DNA from: Streptomyces mirabilis
Lineage (GTDB): Bacteria > Actinomycetota > Actinomycetes > Streptomycetales > Streptomycetaceae
Direction: 5' to 3'
Assembly: GCF_018310535.1 (NCBI RefSeq)
Contig: NZ_CP074102.1
Coordinates: 8,556,001-8,620,000 of the forward strand
DNA length: 64,000 bases
In this document: piece by piece, positions 16,583 through 25,042 of the stretch
Position numbering within the stretch: the first letter of the stretch is position 1
Layout of the letters: each line of letters begins with the position of its first letter
Program-made: the position numbers and the translations under genes
The notes under the pieces: model-generated
Told to the model about the DNA's origin: nothing
Database searches by the model: none
Seen by the model: only the letters and a program-made list of their open reading frames with translations

Positions 16583-17613
16583 TGGGCGAGAACCGACCGG
16601 CGCAGCGGCCGGAGGCGGCCGCGCGGCCCGTCGACGCGGGCGTCACGACGGGGTCGCTGGCCCGCCGCCTCGGGGTTTCGCCCACGACCCTGCGTTCCTG
16701 GGACCGGAGGTACGGCGTGGGGCCCGCGATCCGCTCCGACGGGCGGCACCGCCGCTGGACGCCGCGGGACGTGGCGATGCTCGAGGAGATGTGCCGGCTG
16801 ACCTCGGCCGGGGTACCGCCCGCCGAGGCGGCCAGGACCGCGCAGGAGGGCGTCGGGCGGATTCAGCCCGGCTCGGAGCTGTCCGGGGGAGGCGACCAGC
16901 CCGGTGGGCACCGTTCGCAGGCGGCCGGTGCGCTGCCGCTCGGTGACGTCCGCCAGGAGTGCAGGGGCCTCGCGCGCGCGGCGGTCCGCCTCGACGCGCC
17001 GACCGTGGGCGACCAGCTGGCCTCGCTCGTGGCGCGCTACGGCGTGGTCCTCGCCTGGGACGAGGTGATGGTGCCGACCCTGCACGCGGTCGGACGCAAG
17101 TGGGAGTCCTCCGGCGACCGTTACGTGGAGGTGGAACACCTGCTGTCCTGGCACATCTCACGTGCCCTGCACCGCGCCACCGAGCCGGTCCGGCCCGTGG
17201 GAACCCCGGCTGCCGCTGCGGGGCCGGTGGTGCTGGCGTGCGTCCCGGGCGAACAGCACAGTCTGGCCCTGGAGGCGCTGCACGCGGGACTCGTCGAACT
17301 CGGCCTGCCCACCCGGATGTTCGGCGCAGCGGTCCCCACGGAGGCGCTGACCGCCGCCGTGCGACGGCTGGGCCCGAAGGCCGTCCTGCTGTGGGCCCAG
17401 ACGCGTTCGACGGCCGACCTGCCTTTGGCCCGGCATGTCGCGGGCACCCAGTGGGGAGTCAAGGGGGCTCGCAGCCACCCGGCCGTGCTGCTCGGGGGGC
17501 CGGGCTGGGCGGGCCGCCCGGTGCGGGGGATGCTCCGTCCGCCCGGGCTTCGGGACGCCCTTGGGACCCTCTCGGGTCTGTACGACTCGCCCGTCCCGGC
17601 CACCTGGAGCTGA
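16582..17613 (+). CDS. MerR-family regulator with B12-binding-like domain
   Basis: A 343-aa protein. Residues 20-75 are a MerR HTH (TGSLARRLGVSPTTLRSWDR, GRHRRWTPRDVAML). The C-terminus resembles the LitR/CarH cobalamin-binding region: a four-helix part with WDEVMVPTLHAVGRKWESSG and YVEVEHLLSWHISRAL, then a Rossmann-like part with CVPGEQHSLALEAL. The key motifs are altered: W-x10-EH instead of W-x9-EH, and ExHxxA instead of E/DxHxxG. Cobalamin binding is therefore plausible but not assured. Photolyase and an ECF sigma factor are neighbours, so I infer a light- or oxidant-responsive regulator. Confidence 0.82.
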   Translation: MGENRPAQRPEAAARPVDAGVTTGSLARRLGVSPTTLRSWDRRYGVGPAIRSDGRHRRWTPRDVAMLEEMCRLTSAGVPPAEAARTAQEGVGRIQPGSELSGGGDQPGGHRSQAAGALPLGDVRQECRGLARAAVRLDAPTVGDQLASLVARYGVVLAWDEVMVPTLHAVGRKWESSGDRYVEVEHLLSWHISRALHRATEPVRPVGTPAAAAGPVVLACVPGEQHSLALEALHAGLVELGLPTRMFGAAVPTEALTAAVRRLGPKAVLLWAQTRSTADLPLARHVAGTQWGVKGARSHPAVLLGGPGWAGRPVRGMLRPPGLRDALGTLSGLYDSPVPATWS

Positions 17614-17643
17614 TCCCCCGCGCGCCGGTGGGCCGGGAACGGC

Positions 17644-18366
17644 TCAGCCGACCGTCCCGGTGGGCGAGGGGGAGCCGCCGGCGGGCGGGGTGAGCACGGC
17701 GGTCGGCTCACCCGGCGCGGGCGCGGGCGGCGTGAGATCGGAGGCGGGCAGCTTCGGCGGGGTGGTCTGCTGGAACAGCACCTGATCGAAGTTGACCAGT
17801 CCGGTCTTCTCCATCACGGTGATGTGGTCCAGCACGGTGTCGTTGGCCTGGTCGGCCAGCTGGCGGACCAGCGAGTTCTCGGTGGTGGACCGGATCTTGG
17901 CGACGGTGTTGAAGATCGAACCGTGGGTCACCCGCAGGATGTTGGCGAAGTCGGTGTCGAACTGCTTGCCGGTGTCGCCGCTCAGGGTCGACACGAAGCC
18001 CTGCTGCTGAGGAGACGGCTTGTTGGGGATGGTGATGCCGAGTGCGGCGGCGACCTTGCGGTCGGTCTCGTCAAGCGCGGCATGGCCCCTGACCAGGTGG
18101 TCACCGGCGGTCCTGACCGCGGGGGTGGTGCCCTTCTGAAGACCCAGCATCCCCACGGGGTACTCCCACAGCCCGGCCGCCCGCACCTTGACGACGAAGT
18201 CGCGGTCAGCCTCGGTCAGCGGGCCAGTCGGGGGGTTGGCGATGATGCGGTTCTGGGCGGTGGCCGTGGTCTGCAGTCCGAGCATGCTGGGGTACGCGAG
18301 CGCGGCGAGGGTCATGACCAATGCGCCTGCCACGAAGACGGTTCCTGCGGTTCGTGCAATGCGCAT
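17644..18366 (-). CDS. DUF4142 secreted protein
   Basis: A 240-aa protein with an N-terminal signal or membrane anchor (RTAGTVFVAGALVMTLAALA). The DUF4142 four-helix ferritin-like domain follows (DRDFVVKVRAAGLWEYPVGM through HGSIFNTVAKIRSTTENSLV), then a Pro/Thr-rich tail (LTPPAPAPGEPTAVLTPPAG). Function is unknown; relatives often lie in stress loci. ATG 18366 has GGAGG five bases upstream. It follows the photolyase gene on the same strand after 206 bases. That gap holds a small inverted repeat, TGAGAC-atc-GTCTCA, at 18542-18556. Confidence 0.85.
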   Translation of the reverse strand: MRIARTAGTVFVAGALVMTLAALAYPSMLGLQTTATAQNRIIANPPTGPLTEADRDFVVKVRAAGLWEYPVGMLGLQKGTTPAVRTAGDHLVRGHAALDETDRKVAAALGITIPNKPSPQQQGFVSTLSGDTGKQFDTDFANILRVTHGSIFNTVAKIRSTTENSLVRQLADQANDTVLDHITVMEKTGLVNFDQVLFQQTTPPKLPASDLTPPAPAPGEPTAVLTPPAGGSPSPTGTVG

Positions 18367-18572
18367 TGGGCCTCCTGGCGGGGCGGCGGCCCGGGGTGTG
18401 ACGCTCCGGTGGGCCGCTCGGTGGATCCGGTGCGTGGATCCGGTACGGGTGTTTCGGACGCCCACCTGTACGGCTGCGCGGGTCGGAGAAACCTCTAGGG
18501 AAAGTAAAATCCGTGCCGCCACCCGCACAGTTGCGAACCGCTGAGACATCGTCTCATCGGCCGTGATGCCAC

Positions 18573-19946
18573 TCAGCCACGGTCCCGAGCGGCCCTGAAC
18601 CGGGCCAGCCCGTCGGAGAGTTCGACGACGGGGTCCGGGTAGTCGTACGCGGCGCGCTCCAGGCCCTGGAGCTTCCAGGGTTCGTGCGCGGCGCCGCCCG
18701 CGAGCCCCGCCAGCTCCGGCACCCAGCGCCGGACGTACTCCCCGTCCGGGTCGTGCCGCTTGGCCTGCGTCACCGGATTGAGGACGCGGCCCGGCCGCGA
18801 GTCCGTGCCCGTTCCGGCCATCCACTGCCAGTTGAGCTGGTTGTTCGCGACATCGCCGTCCACCAGCAGGTCCAGGAAGTGCCGGGCCCCGATCCGCCAG
18901 TCCACGTACAGCGTCTTGGTGAGGAAGCTGGCGGCCAGCAGCCGTGCCCGGTTGTGCATCCAGCCCTCGTGGCGCAGTTGGCGCATCGCCGCGTCGACGA
19001 CCGGATAGCCGGTACGGCCTTCCTTCCACGCCTGGATGTCCTCGCGCGCCGTCCTCCCCGAGCGCCAACGGTCGTGCTTGGTGCGGTAGTCGGCGACGGC
19101 CGCGTCCGGCCGGGCGGCGAGCACCTGGTGGTGGAAGTCCCGCCAGGCCAGTTGGCGTACGAACGCCTCGGCGCCCGGACCGCCCGCCGCGCGCGCCCGG
19201 TGCACGAGTTCGACCGGGGAGAGGGTGCCGAAGTGCAGATGGGGGGAGAGCCGGGAGGTGGCGTCGCCCGGCAGGTCGTCATGGCCGTCCTCGTACGAGG
19301 CGATCCCCGCCCGCAGCCAGGCCGCGAGCCGCTTCCTGCCCTCCCGCTCGCCGCCCCGCGCCAGCCCCTGCGACAGCCCGGACAGGCCCGTGCGCGAGGG
19401 GATCTCCTCCGAGCCGACGCCGTCCGGCACCCGGATCGCCCGGGGCGCGGCGACCGCGTTGCGCAGCGGCTCCTGAGACCAGCGCCGGAAGTACGGTGTG
19501 AACACGGCGAAGTGGTCCGAGCCGGACGGCGTGACCGCGCCGGGCGCGAGCGCGGTGATCACGGCGTCATGGACGTGCAGCCGGCACCCCTCACCCTCCA
19601 GAGCGGTGCGCAGCCGCTGCTCACGGCGGTGGGCGTAGGCACTCACCCCCGCGGCCATGTGCACCTCGTCGGCGTCCGCCTCGGCGACCACCGTGCACAC
19701 CTGCGCGACGACATCGCCGGAGCGCACCACGAGTCGGCCGCCGCGCTCCCGGAGTCCGGTGTCCAGGTCCGCCAGACAGTCCGCGAGGAACGCCATGCGG
19801 TTGGGCGCCGTGAACCCCGCTTCGGCGATGGCGTCGTCCCGTACGAACAGGGGCACCAGCGCGGCCGAGCCGTCCTGCGCCGCGCGCAGCGCCGGATGGT
19901 CGTGCAGACGCAGGTCCGAGGTGAACAGGACGACCGAGATGTTCAT
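18573..19946 (-). CDS. phr: Deoxyribodipyrimidine photolyase
   Basis: A 457-aa cryptochrome/photolyase family DNA repair enzyme using light to split cyclobutane pyrimidine dimers. The N-terminal antenna domain starts SVVLFTSDLRLHDHPALRAA. The FAD domain has SPHLHFGTLSPVELVHRA, RQLAWRDFHHQVL, GYPVVDAAMRQLRHEGWMHN and NNQLNWQWMAGTGTDSRP, all typical of class I CPD photolyases. ATG 19946 has GGAG eight bases upstream. Neighbours (MerR/B12-like, ECF sigma, DUF2867 protein) fit a light-induced repair locus. Confidence 0.94.
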   Translation of the reverse strand: MNISVVLFTSDLRLHDHPALRAAQDGSAALVPLFVRDDAIAEAGFTAPNRMAFLADCLADLDTGLRERGGRLVVRSGDVVAQVCTVVAEADADEVHMAAGVSAYAHRREQRLRTALEGEGCRLHVHDAVITALAPGAVTPSGSDHFAVFTPYFRRWSQEPLRNAVAAPRAIRVPDGVGSEEIPSRTGLSGLSQGLARGGEREGRKRLAAWLRAGIASYEDGHDDLPGDATSRLSPHLHFGTLSPVELVHRARAAGGPGAEAFVRQLAWRDFHHQVLAARPDAAVADYRTKHDRWRSGRTAREDIQAWKEGRTGYPVVDAAMRQLRHEGWMHNRARLLAASFLTKTLYVDWRIGARHFLDLLVDGDVANNQLNWQWMAGTGTDSRPGRVLNPVTQAKRHDPDGEYVRRWVPELAGLAGGAAHEPWKLQGLERAAYDYPDPVVELSDGLARFRAARDRG

Positions 19947-20051
19947 GGTGTGACTCCGGGACAGGGGACGTGGCGCTGTGACAGGGCGGCGACGAGTGCG
20001 GACATGACTGCTTCGGGCCCGCGGTCCCTCGCGGATGCGGGTATCGGCGAG

Positions 20052-20091
20052 GGATGCGGGACTCAGTGGGAGGATGCGGGACTCAGTGGGA
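20052..20091. repeat. 20-bp tandem duplication at the end of the DUF2867 gene
   Basis: A 20-bp unit beginning GGATGCGGGACT and ending CAGTGGGA is present twice, at 20052-20071 and 20072-20091. The second copy spans the stop codon (20083-20085) of the upstream minus-strand gene, so the duplication lies across its 3' end. Confidence 0.8.
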
Positions 20092-21630
20092 GTGGGAGTG
20101 GGACGGCACGGCGGGCTGCCGCGCCCCGGCCGGTACGTCGGCCTTGGCCGCCGCCTTGGCGATGTTGCGGGCCATGCCGCCGAACACGACGGCGTGGAAG
20201 GGCGAGATGCTCCACCAGTAGGCGTGTCCCAGCAGACCGTGCGGATGGAACAGGGCCCGTTGCCGGTAGCGGGACCGGCCTTCGGCGCCGGCCTCGGCGT
20301 ACATCTCCAGCCAGGCGAGGCCCGGCAGCCGCATTTCGGCGCGCAGCCGCAGCAGACGGCCTGGCTCGATCTCCTCGACGCGCCAGAAGTCGAGCGAGTC
20401 GCCCACGCGCAGCCGGGCGGCGTCACGCCGTCCGCGCCGCAGGCCGACACCGCCCACCAGCCGGTCCAGCCGGCCGCGGAGCGCCCAGGCCGGCGGGAAG
20501 GAGTACCAGCCGTTCTCACCGCCGATGCCCTCGATCACCCGCCACAGCGCCCCGGGCGGCGCGTCCACGGCCCGTTCGCGTTGATCGGTGTAGAGACTGC
20601 CGCCCGCCCAGTCGGGGTCGGTGGGGAGGGGATCACTGGGCGCGCCGGGCACGGAGGCCGACGACCACCGGGTGGTGACCTGGGCGTCCCGCACCCGTTG
20701 CAGGGCCAGCGACACCGCCTTGTCGAAGCCGAACGGACGCCCCGGGAGATCGGGGACGTACCGGACGATGTCGTGTTCGTGGCAGACGACCTCGTGACGC
20801 AGCGATTCGGTGAGCGGGCGCGCGATGGACGCGGGCACCGGGGTGACAAGGCCGACCCAGTGGCTGGAGAGCCCGGGGGTCAGCACCGGCACGGGCAGGA
20901 TCAGCCTGCGCGGCAGCCCGGCGACGGCGGCGTACCGCTGCATCATCTCCAGGTAGGTCAGGATCTCGGGACCGCCGATGTCGAAGGCGCGGTTGACCTC
21001 GGTGGGCATCCGCGCGCTGCCGACCAGGGTGCGCAGCACGTCCCGTACGCCGATCGGCTGGATCCGCGTGCGCACCCAGCGGGGCGTGATCATGACGGGG
21101 AGGCGTTCGGTGAGGTAGCGGAGCATTTCGAAGGAGGCCGAGCCGGAGCCGATGATCACGGCCGCGCGCAGGACCGTGGTCGGCACGCCCGACTCCAGCA
21201 GGATGCGGCCGACCTCGGCGCGCGACCTGAGGTGGGGCGAGAGGTGTTCTTCGGGGACACCCGCCGGGGTCAGGCCGCCGAGGTAGACGATCCTGCTCAC
21301 CCCGGCGGCGCGGGCCTGCTCGCCGAAGACGCGGGCCGCCTTGCGGTCGGTCTCCTCGAAGTCATGGCCCGTGCCCAGGGCGTGCACCAGGTAGTACGCG
21401 ACGTCGATGCCGCGCAGGGCCTCGGCGACCGAGCCGGCGTCCGTGACATCGCCGCGCACCACCTCCGCGTCGCCCGCCCACGGGTAGTCCCGCAGCTTGG
21501 CGGGGGAGCGGGCGAGACACCGCACGCGGTGCCCCGCCTCCAGCAGCTCGGGGACCAGCCGGCCGCCGATGTAGCCGGTGGCGCCGGTCACCAGACAGCG
21601 CGGGGCGGGGCGGGGATCGTCGTCGCTCAT
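20083..21630 (-). CDS. NAD(P)-binding epimerase-like protein with DUF2867
   Basis: A 515-aa protein. The N-terminal 290 residues form an atypical short-chain dehydrogenase fold with CLVTGATGYIGGRLVPELLE and the NmrA/SDR_a5-like RIVYLGGLTPAG. The C-terminal 150 residues match DUF2867 (WRVIEGIGGENGWYSFPPAW, then DSLDFWRVEEIEPGRLLRLR, FHPHGLLGHAYWWSISPFHA). Function is unknown. ATG 21630 has GGAGG five bases upstream. The extreme C-terminus is His/Ser-rich (VPSHSHSHSH-like), encoded by the repeat at 20083-20100. Confidence 0.88.
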   Translation of the reverse strand: MSDDDPRPAPRCLVTGATGYIGGRLVPELLEAGHRVRCLARSPAKLRDYPWAGDAEVVRGDVTDAGSVAEALRGIDVAYYLVHALGTGHDFEETDRKAARVFGEQARAAGVSRIVYLGGLTPAGVPEEHLSPHLRSRAEVGRILLESGVPTTVLRAAVIIGSGSASFEMLRYLTERLPVMITPRWVRTRIQPIGVRDVLRTLVGSARMPTEVNRAFDIGGPEILTYLEMMQRYAAVAGLPRRLILPVPVLTPGLSSHWVGLVTPVPASIARPLTESLRHEVVCHEHDIVRYVPDLPGRPFGFDKAVSLALQRVRDAQVTTRWSSASVPGAPSDPLPTDPDWAGGSLYTDQRERAVDAPPGALWRVIEGIGGENGWYSFPPAWALRGRLDRLVGGVGLRRGRRDAARLRVGDSLDFWRVEEIEPGRLLRLRAEMRLPGLAWLEMYAEAGAEGRSRYRQRALFHPHGLLGHAYWWSISPFHAVVFGGMARNIAKAAAKADVPAGARQPAVPSHSHSH

Positions 21631-21805
21631 GGGTACCTCCGTCGTTCGCCGGGCCACCCCCTTGCCGAGTTCCCTCCCTGATCTCTTCCAAGCGAACACG
21701 GCGGTCGGATGCGCCTGGCGGAGTCTTTATGGACATGTCCGGGTGAATCGCGGGCAGGCGGGAGAACACGAGAGTCCGAGGTCACGGCTGGAGGTGTCTG
21801 CCGGT

Positions 21806-21973
21806 ATGGGCACGAAGGTGTTGGAGCGGTTTCCCGCGGGAGGTCCGCGCGGATCCTGGACGGCGGAGGAGTACGCGGCCCGGCGCCGCACCGAGGGTCA
21901 GCCCGCGACGGTGGTGATGGATCTGAAGTCGGACGCCTTCCTCGTGGTGGTGCCGGTCGGCGACGAGGACTGA
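21806..21973 (+). CDS. Small conserved hypothetical protein (55 aa)
   Basis: Begins MGTKVLERFPAGGPRGSWTA and ends VVMDLKSDAFLVVVPVGDED. The beta-strand-like ending and WTAEEYAARRR segment look like a real compact protein, and similar short proteins occur in Streptomyces. GGAGG lies eleven bases upstream. It converges on the LysR gene with a ten-base gap. Function is unknown. Confidence 0.62.
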   Translation: MGTKVLERFPAGGPRGSWTAEEYAARRRTEGQPATVVMDLKSDAFLVVVPVGDED

Positions 21974-21983
21974 ACGACCCCGG

Positions 21984-22910
21984 TCAGGGCCGATCCGACA
22001 GGTGGCCGCCGAGCTCCGTCGCCCCGCGTACGAACGCCTCGTGCAGGTCGTGGGCGGCACGCGGCACCGAGTCCGCCCGGCGGCGCCGCAGCATCAGAAG
22101 GACCCGTGTCGTGCCGTCCGTGAGCGGCCGGTGGGTGATCGCGCCACACCGCTCGAGGGGGTCCCCGATCACACTGAAATCGGGCAGGACCGTCGCGCCC
22201 AGCCCCTCGGCGACCATGAGCTTGCCCATCTCGGCGCCGTCGGTCGTGTACGAGAGGGCCGGGCCGCGGCCCTCCAGGAGCCGGTGGAGATAGCGGTGCA
22301 TGACGTACCCGGAGCGCATGGCGATCAGCGCCTCGCGTCCGTCCAGCAGGTCCGCGGCCGACACCGCGTCGAGTGAGGCGAGCGGACTGTCCGGGCGCAG
22401 GCACACCACCGGTCGGCCGCGCAGCAGTTCGGTGGTCTCGAAGTCGGCGGGCAGGTCGTCGCCGTCGAGATGGTTCACCAGGCCCAGGTCGAGGCCGCCC
22501 TCCGACAGGGCCCGGTGGATCTCCGTCTGCTGGGCGCCGACCACCTCCACCTGCGTCAGCGGATGCGCCGCACGGAATTCCCGGACCGTCGGGATGAGCA
22601 GGGGCACCGTCGCCGCGTTCACCGTGCCGACGCGGACCATCCGGCTGATGCGGTGCTGCTCGCCGGCCGCGCCGCGCAACCGGTCCACCGCGTCCAGCAC
22701 GTTGATGATGTGGGGCAGCAGCTCCCGCCCCTCGGCGCTCATCCGCGCGCCGGACCGCTTGCGCTCCAGCAGATCGACGCCGAGTTCGCGCTCCAGGTTC
22801 CGCACGGTCTCGCTCAACGCAGGCTGGGAGAGGTGGAGTTCCTCGGCTGCCCGGCGCAGCGAGCCGAGCCGGGTGACCGCCGCGATGTATTCCAGTTGCT
22901 CTGTCCGCAC
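21984..22910 (-). CDS. LysR-family regulator
   Basis: A 308-aa LysR protein with an N-terminal wHTH (EYIAAVTRLGSLRRAAEELH, SQPALSETVRNLERELGVDL) and a periplasmic-binding-like effector domain. It starts at GTG 22910. It is divergent from the leader peptide and sulfone operon, so it is likely the regulator that activates it when sulfate or cysteine is scarce. An inverted pair TTTCACG (22930-22936) and CGTGAAA (22967-22973) in the shared promoter is a candidate site. Confidence 0.9.
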   Translation of the reverse strand: MRTEQLEYIAAVTRLGSLRRAAEELHLSQPALSETVRNLERELGVDLLERKRSGARMSAEGRELLPHIINVLDAVDRLRGAAGEQHRISRMVRVGTVNAATVPLLIPTVREFRAAHPLTQVEVVGAQQTEIHRALSEGGLDLGLVNHLDGDDLPADFETTELLRGRPVVCLRPDSPLASLDAVSAADLLDGREALIAMRSGYVMHRYLHRLLEGRGPALSYTTDGAEMGKLMVAEGLGATVLPDFSVIGDPLERCGAITHRPLTDGTTRVLLMLRRRRADSVPRAAHDLHEAFVRGATELGGHLSDRP

Positions 22911-23010
22911 GCCAGCAGAATGCGGTTCATTTCACGGCCTGTTCAAGGGTTTCCCTGTCACACGTTCGTGAAATTCGGTGGTCCGCGATACGAGACCGGT
23001 CGGGTTTTCC

Positions 23011-23040
23011 TTGACTGCCCTCGCGGCCGGCTGCCACGAT
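23011..23040 (+). promoter_or_regulatory. Promoter of the leader peptide and sulfone operon
   Basis: TTGACT (23011-23016) and CACGAT (23035-23040) are spaced by 18 bp. The transcript would begin at or a few bases before ATG 23048, so the leader peptide is probably translated from a leaderless mRNA. Confidence 0.5.
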
Positions 23041-23047
23041 CGACGGC

Positions 23048-23131
23048 ATGATGATGCGACTGGACCTCACGCGGCGACGCCACGTCGACCTCGCGCGCGT
23101 CTCCAGCGCCTCCTGTTGCACCGCGGCCTGA
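23048..23131 (+). CDS. Cysteine-type leader peptide (27 aa)
   Basis: A peptide of 27 aa starting with three Met codons, followed by RLDLTRRRHVDLARVSSASC, then CTAA and stop. The RRHVDLxRVSSAxC core with tandem Cys codons near the end is the known actinobacterial pattern of leader peptides ahead of sulfur-assimilation genes. In these, ribosome stalling at Cys codons is thought to couple cysteine supply to downstream expression. It sits 156 bases before sfnG. Downstream, GCTGTC-gtcg-GACAGC (23166-23181) and GCCGCAC/GTGCGGC (23144-23150 with 23185-23191) can form nested RNA stems that could act in attenuation. Confidence 0.83.
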   Translation: MMMRLDLTRRRHVDLARVSSASCCTAA

Positions 23132-23143
23132 GTCCCCGGATCC

Positions 23144-23191
23144 GCCGCACCTCATCGGTCCCACCGCTGTCGTCGGACAGCCGTGTGCGGC
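23144..23191 (+). promoter_or_regulatory. Candidate attenuator stems after the leader peptide
   Basis: An outer 7-bp stem (23144-23150 with 23185-23191) encloses an inner 6-bp stem with tetraloop (23166-23181). The structure begins 13 bases after the leader stop. No T-tract follows, so it may block translation or recruit Rho rather than terminate intrinsically. Confidence 0.4.
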
Positions 23192-23287
23192 GTTCCCACA
23201 GCACCGCCTGAATTCCGCGATCCCGCGCGCCGTCCTGAACGCGCCCCCTGAATTCGGCGTACCCGAAATCCGCAACAGGAGTTCCGC

Positions 23288-24430
23288 ATGTCCGCAGCGC
23301 CCGTGAATCCCGTGAATCCCGTGAAATTCGCGTACTGGGTTCCCAACGTCAGTGGTGGGCTGGTCACCAGCAAGATCGAGCAGCGCACCGACTGGGGTTA
23401 CGACTACAACCGCGAACTGGCCGTACTCGCCGAGAACAACGGCTTCGACTACGCGCTCAGCCAGGTCCGTTACATGGCCAGCTACGGCGCCGAGTTCCAG
23501 CACGAGTCGACCAGCTTCAGCCTCGCGCTGCTGCTCGCCACCCAGCGCCTGAAGGTCATCGCCGCCGTCCACCCGGGCCTGTGGCACCCCGGAGTCCTCG
23601 CCAAACTCGGCGCCACCGCCGACCACTTGTCGAACGGCCGCTTCGCGGTGAACGTCGTCAGCGGCTGGTTCAAGGGCGAGTTCACCGCCCTCGGTGAACC
23701 CTGGCTGGAGCACGACGAGCGGTATCGCCGCTCCGAGGAGTTCATCCGCGCCCTGCGCCAGATCTGGACCGAGGACCACACCGAACTCGCCGGGGACTTC
23801 TACCGGTTGCGCGACTTCTCGCTCAAGCCCAAGCCCCTCAACACCCCCGAACGCCCGCACCCGGAGATCTTCCAGGGCGGCAACTCCACCGCCGCCCGCG
23901 CCATGGCGGGCCGGGTCTCCGACTGGTACTTCTCCAACGGCAAGGACTTCGACGGGGTGGTCGAGCAGATCGCGGACGTCCGGAAGGCCGCCGCCGAAGT
24001 GGGCCGCACGGCACCGAAGTTCGGCCTCAACGGCTTCCTCATCGCCCGTGACACCGAGGCCGAGGCCCGCGAGACCCTGCGTGAGATCGTTGCCCAGGCC
24101 GACCACGAGGCCGTCGAGGGCTTCGGCGCCGCCGTGAAGCAGGCCGGACAGTCCACCGCCGACGGCAAGGGCATGTGGCAGGACTCCAGCTTCGAGGACC
24201 TCGTCCAGTACAACGACGGCTTCCGCACGGGCCTGATCGGCACCCCTGAGCAGATCGCCGAACGGATCGTCGCCTACAAGCGGCTCGGCGTCGACCTCTT
24301 CCTCCTCGGCTTCCTCCACTACCACGAGGAGGTGGAGTACTTCGGCCGCCGGGTGCTGCCCCTGGTGCGCGAGCTGGAGGCGCGAGCGGACACCGGGGCC
24401 GAGCCCGCGTCCGTCCCCGCGCACGTCTGA
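23288..24430 (+). CDS. sfnG: FMNH2-dependent dimethyl sulfone monooxygenase
   Basis: A 380-aa flavin monooxygenase of the luciferase-like (LLM) fold. The sequence follows the SfnG type closely: KFAYWVPNVSGGLVTSKIEQ, GFDYALSQVRY, YGAEFQHESTSFS, AVNVVSGWFKGEF, then GEPWLEHDERYRRSEEFIRA. SfnG converts dimethyl sulfone to methanesulfinate using reduced FMN. It is first in an operon with an FMN reductase, SfnB and a sulfonate monooxygenase. ATG 23288 has AGGAG six bases upstream. The N-terminus carries a 9-bp tandem repeat (CCCGTGAAT, 23300-23326) encoding PVNPVNPVK, which looks like local expansion. Confidence 0.9.
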   Translation: MSAAPVNPVNPVKFAYWVPNVSGGLVTSKIEQRTDWGYDYNRELAVLAENNGFDYALSQVRYMASYGAEFQHESTSFSLALLLATQRLKVIAAVHPGLWHPGVLAKLGATADHLSNGRFAVNVVSGWFKGEFTALGEPWLEHDERYRRSEEFIRALRQIWTEDHTELAGDFYRLRDFSLKPKPLNTPERPHPEIFQGGNSTAARAMAGRVSDWYFSNGKDFDGVVEQIADVRKAAAEVGRTAPKFGLNGFLIARDTEAEARETLREIVAQADHEAVEGFGAAVKQAGQSTADGKGMWQDSSFEDLVQYNDGFRTGLIGTPEQIAERIVAYKRLGVDLFLLGFLHYHEEVEYFGRRVLPLVRELEARADTGAEPASVPAHV

Positions 24431-24483
24431 GCCCGTTCCCCACTCCGCGCCCGCCCCTGCACTTGTTCCCGAAAGAGGACCCC

Positions 24484-25038
24484 ATGGCCACCGTCCTGTC
24501 CGTCTCCGGCAGTCCGTCCGTCTCCTCCCGTACCGCGAAGCTCCTGCGCCATCTGGACACCCGGCTGGCCGCGCAGGGGCACGAGGTGATCCCGCTCGAC
24601 GTCCGTACGATCCCCGCCGAGGCCCTGCTCGGCGCCGACTTCAAGCACCCCGCCATCGTCGAGGCGACCGAACTCTTCGCCCGCGCAGACGGCGTGGTCA
24701 TCGGCACCCCCGTCTACAAGGCCGCATACTCCGGCGTCCTCAAGGCCCTGCTCGACCTGCTCCCGCAGTACGCCCTCACCGGAAAGACCGTGCTGCCGCT
24801 CGTCACCGGTGGCAGCACCGCGCATGTCCTCGCCCTCGACTACGCCCTGCGCCCGGTCCTCAACTCCATGGGTGCCGCGCACATCGTCCAGGGTTGGTTC
24901 ACCCTCGACAAGGACATCATCACGGACGAGGACGGCGGTATCACCGTCGCCCCGGCCACGGCCGAAGCCCTCACGCAGGTGGTCGACCAGTTCTCGGCGG
25001 CCCTCGGCAGCGCGCCCCTGCTGGCCGCGGCGGGCTGA
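24484..25038 (+). CDS. ssuE: NADPH-dependent FMN reductase (SsuE/MsuE type)
   Basis: A 184-aa flavodoxin-like reductase that supplies FMNH2 to the neighbouring monooxygenases. It has the phosphate-binding SVSGSPSVSSRTAKLL, GTPVYKAAYSGVLKALLDL and PLVTGGSTAHVLALDYALRP, typical of SsuE/MsuE. ATG 24484 has AGAGGA four bases upstream; a TTG 21 bases earlier is less likely. The sfnB start is five bases after its stop. Confidence 0.9.
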   Translation: MATVLSVSGSPSVSSRTAKLLRHLDTRLAAQGHEVIPLDVRTIPAEALLGADFKHPAIVEATELFARADGVVIGTPVYKAAYSGVLKALLDLLPQYALTGKTVLPLVTGGSTAHVLALDYALRPVLNSMGAAHIVQGWFTLDKDIITDEDGGITVAPATAEALTQVVDQFSAALGSAPLLAAAG

Positions 25039-25042
25039 CACG

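Noticed and set aside
20035..21681. 548-codon plus-strand frame opposite the DUF2867 gene
   Set aside because: Low-complexity shadow of a gene with clear SDR motifs.
22927..23121. 64-codon minus-strand frame over the leader peptide region
   Set aside because: It is antisense to the leader peptide, which has family-level features.
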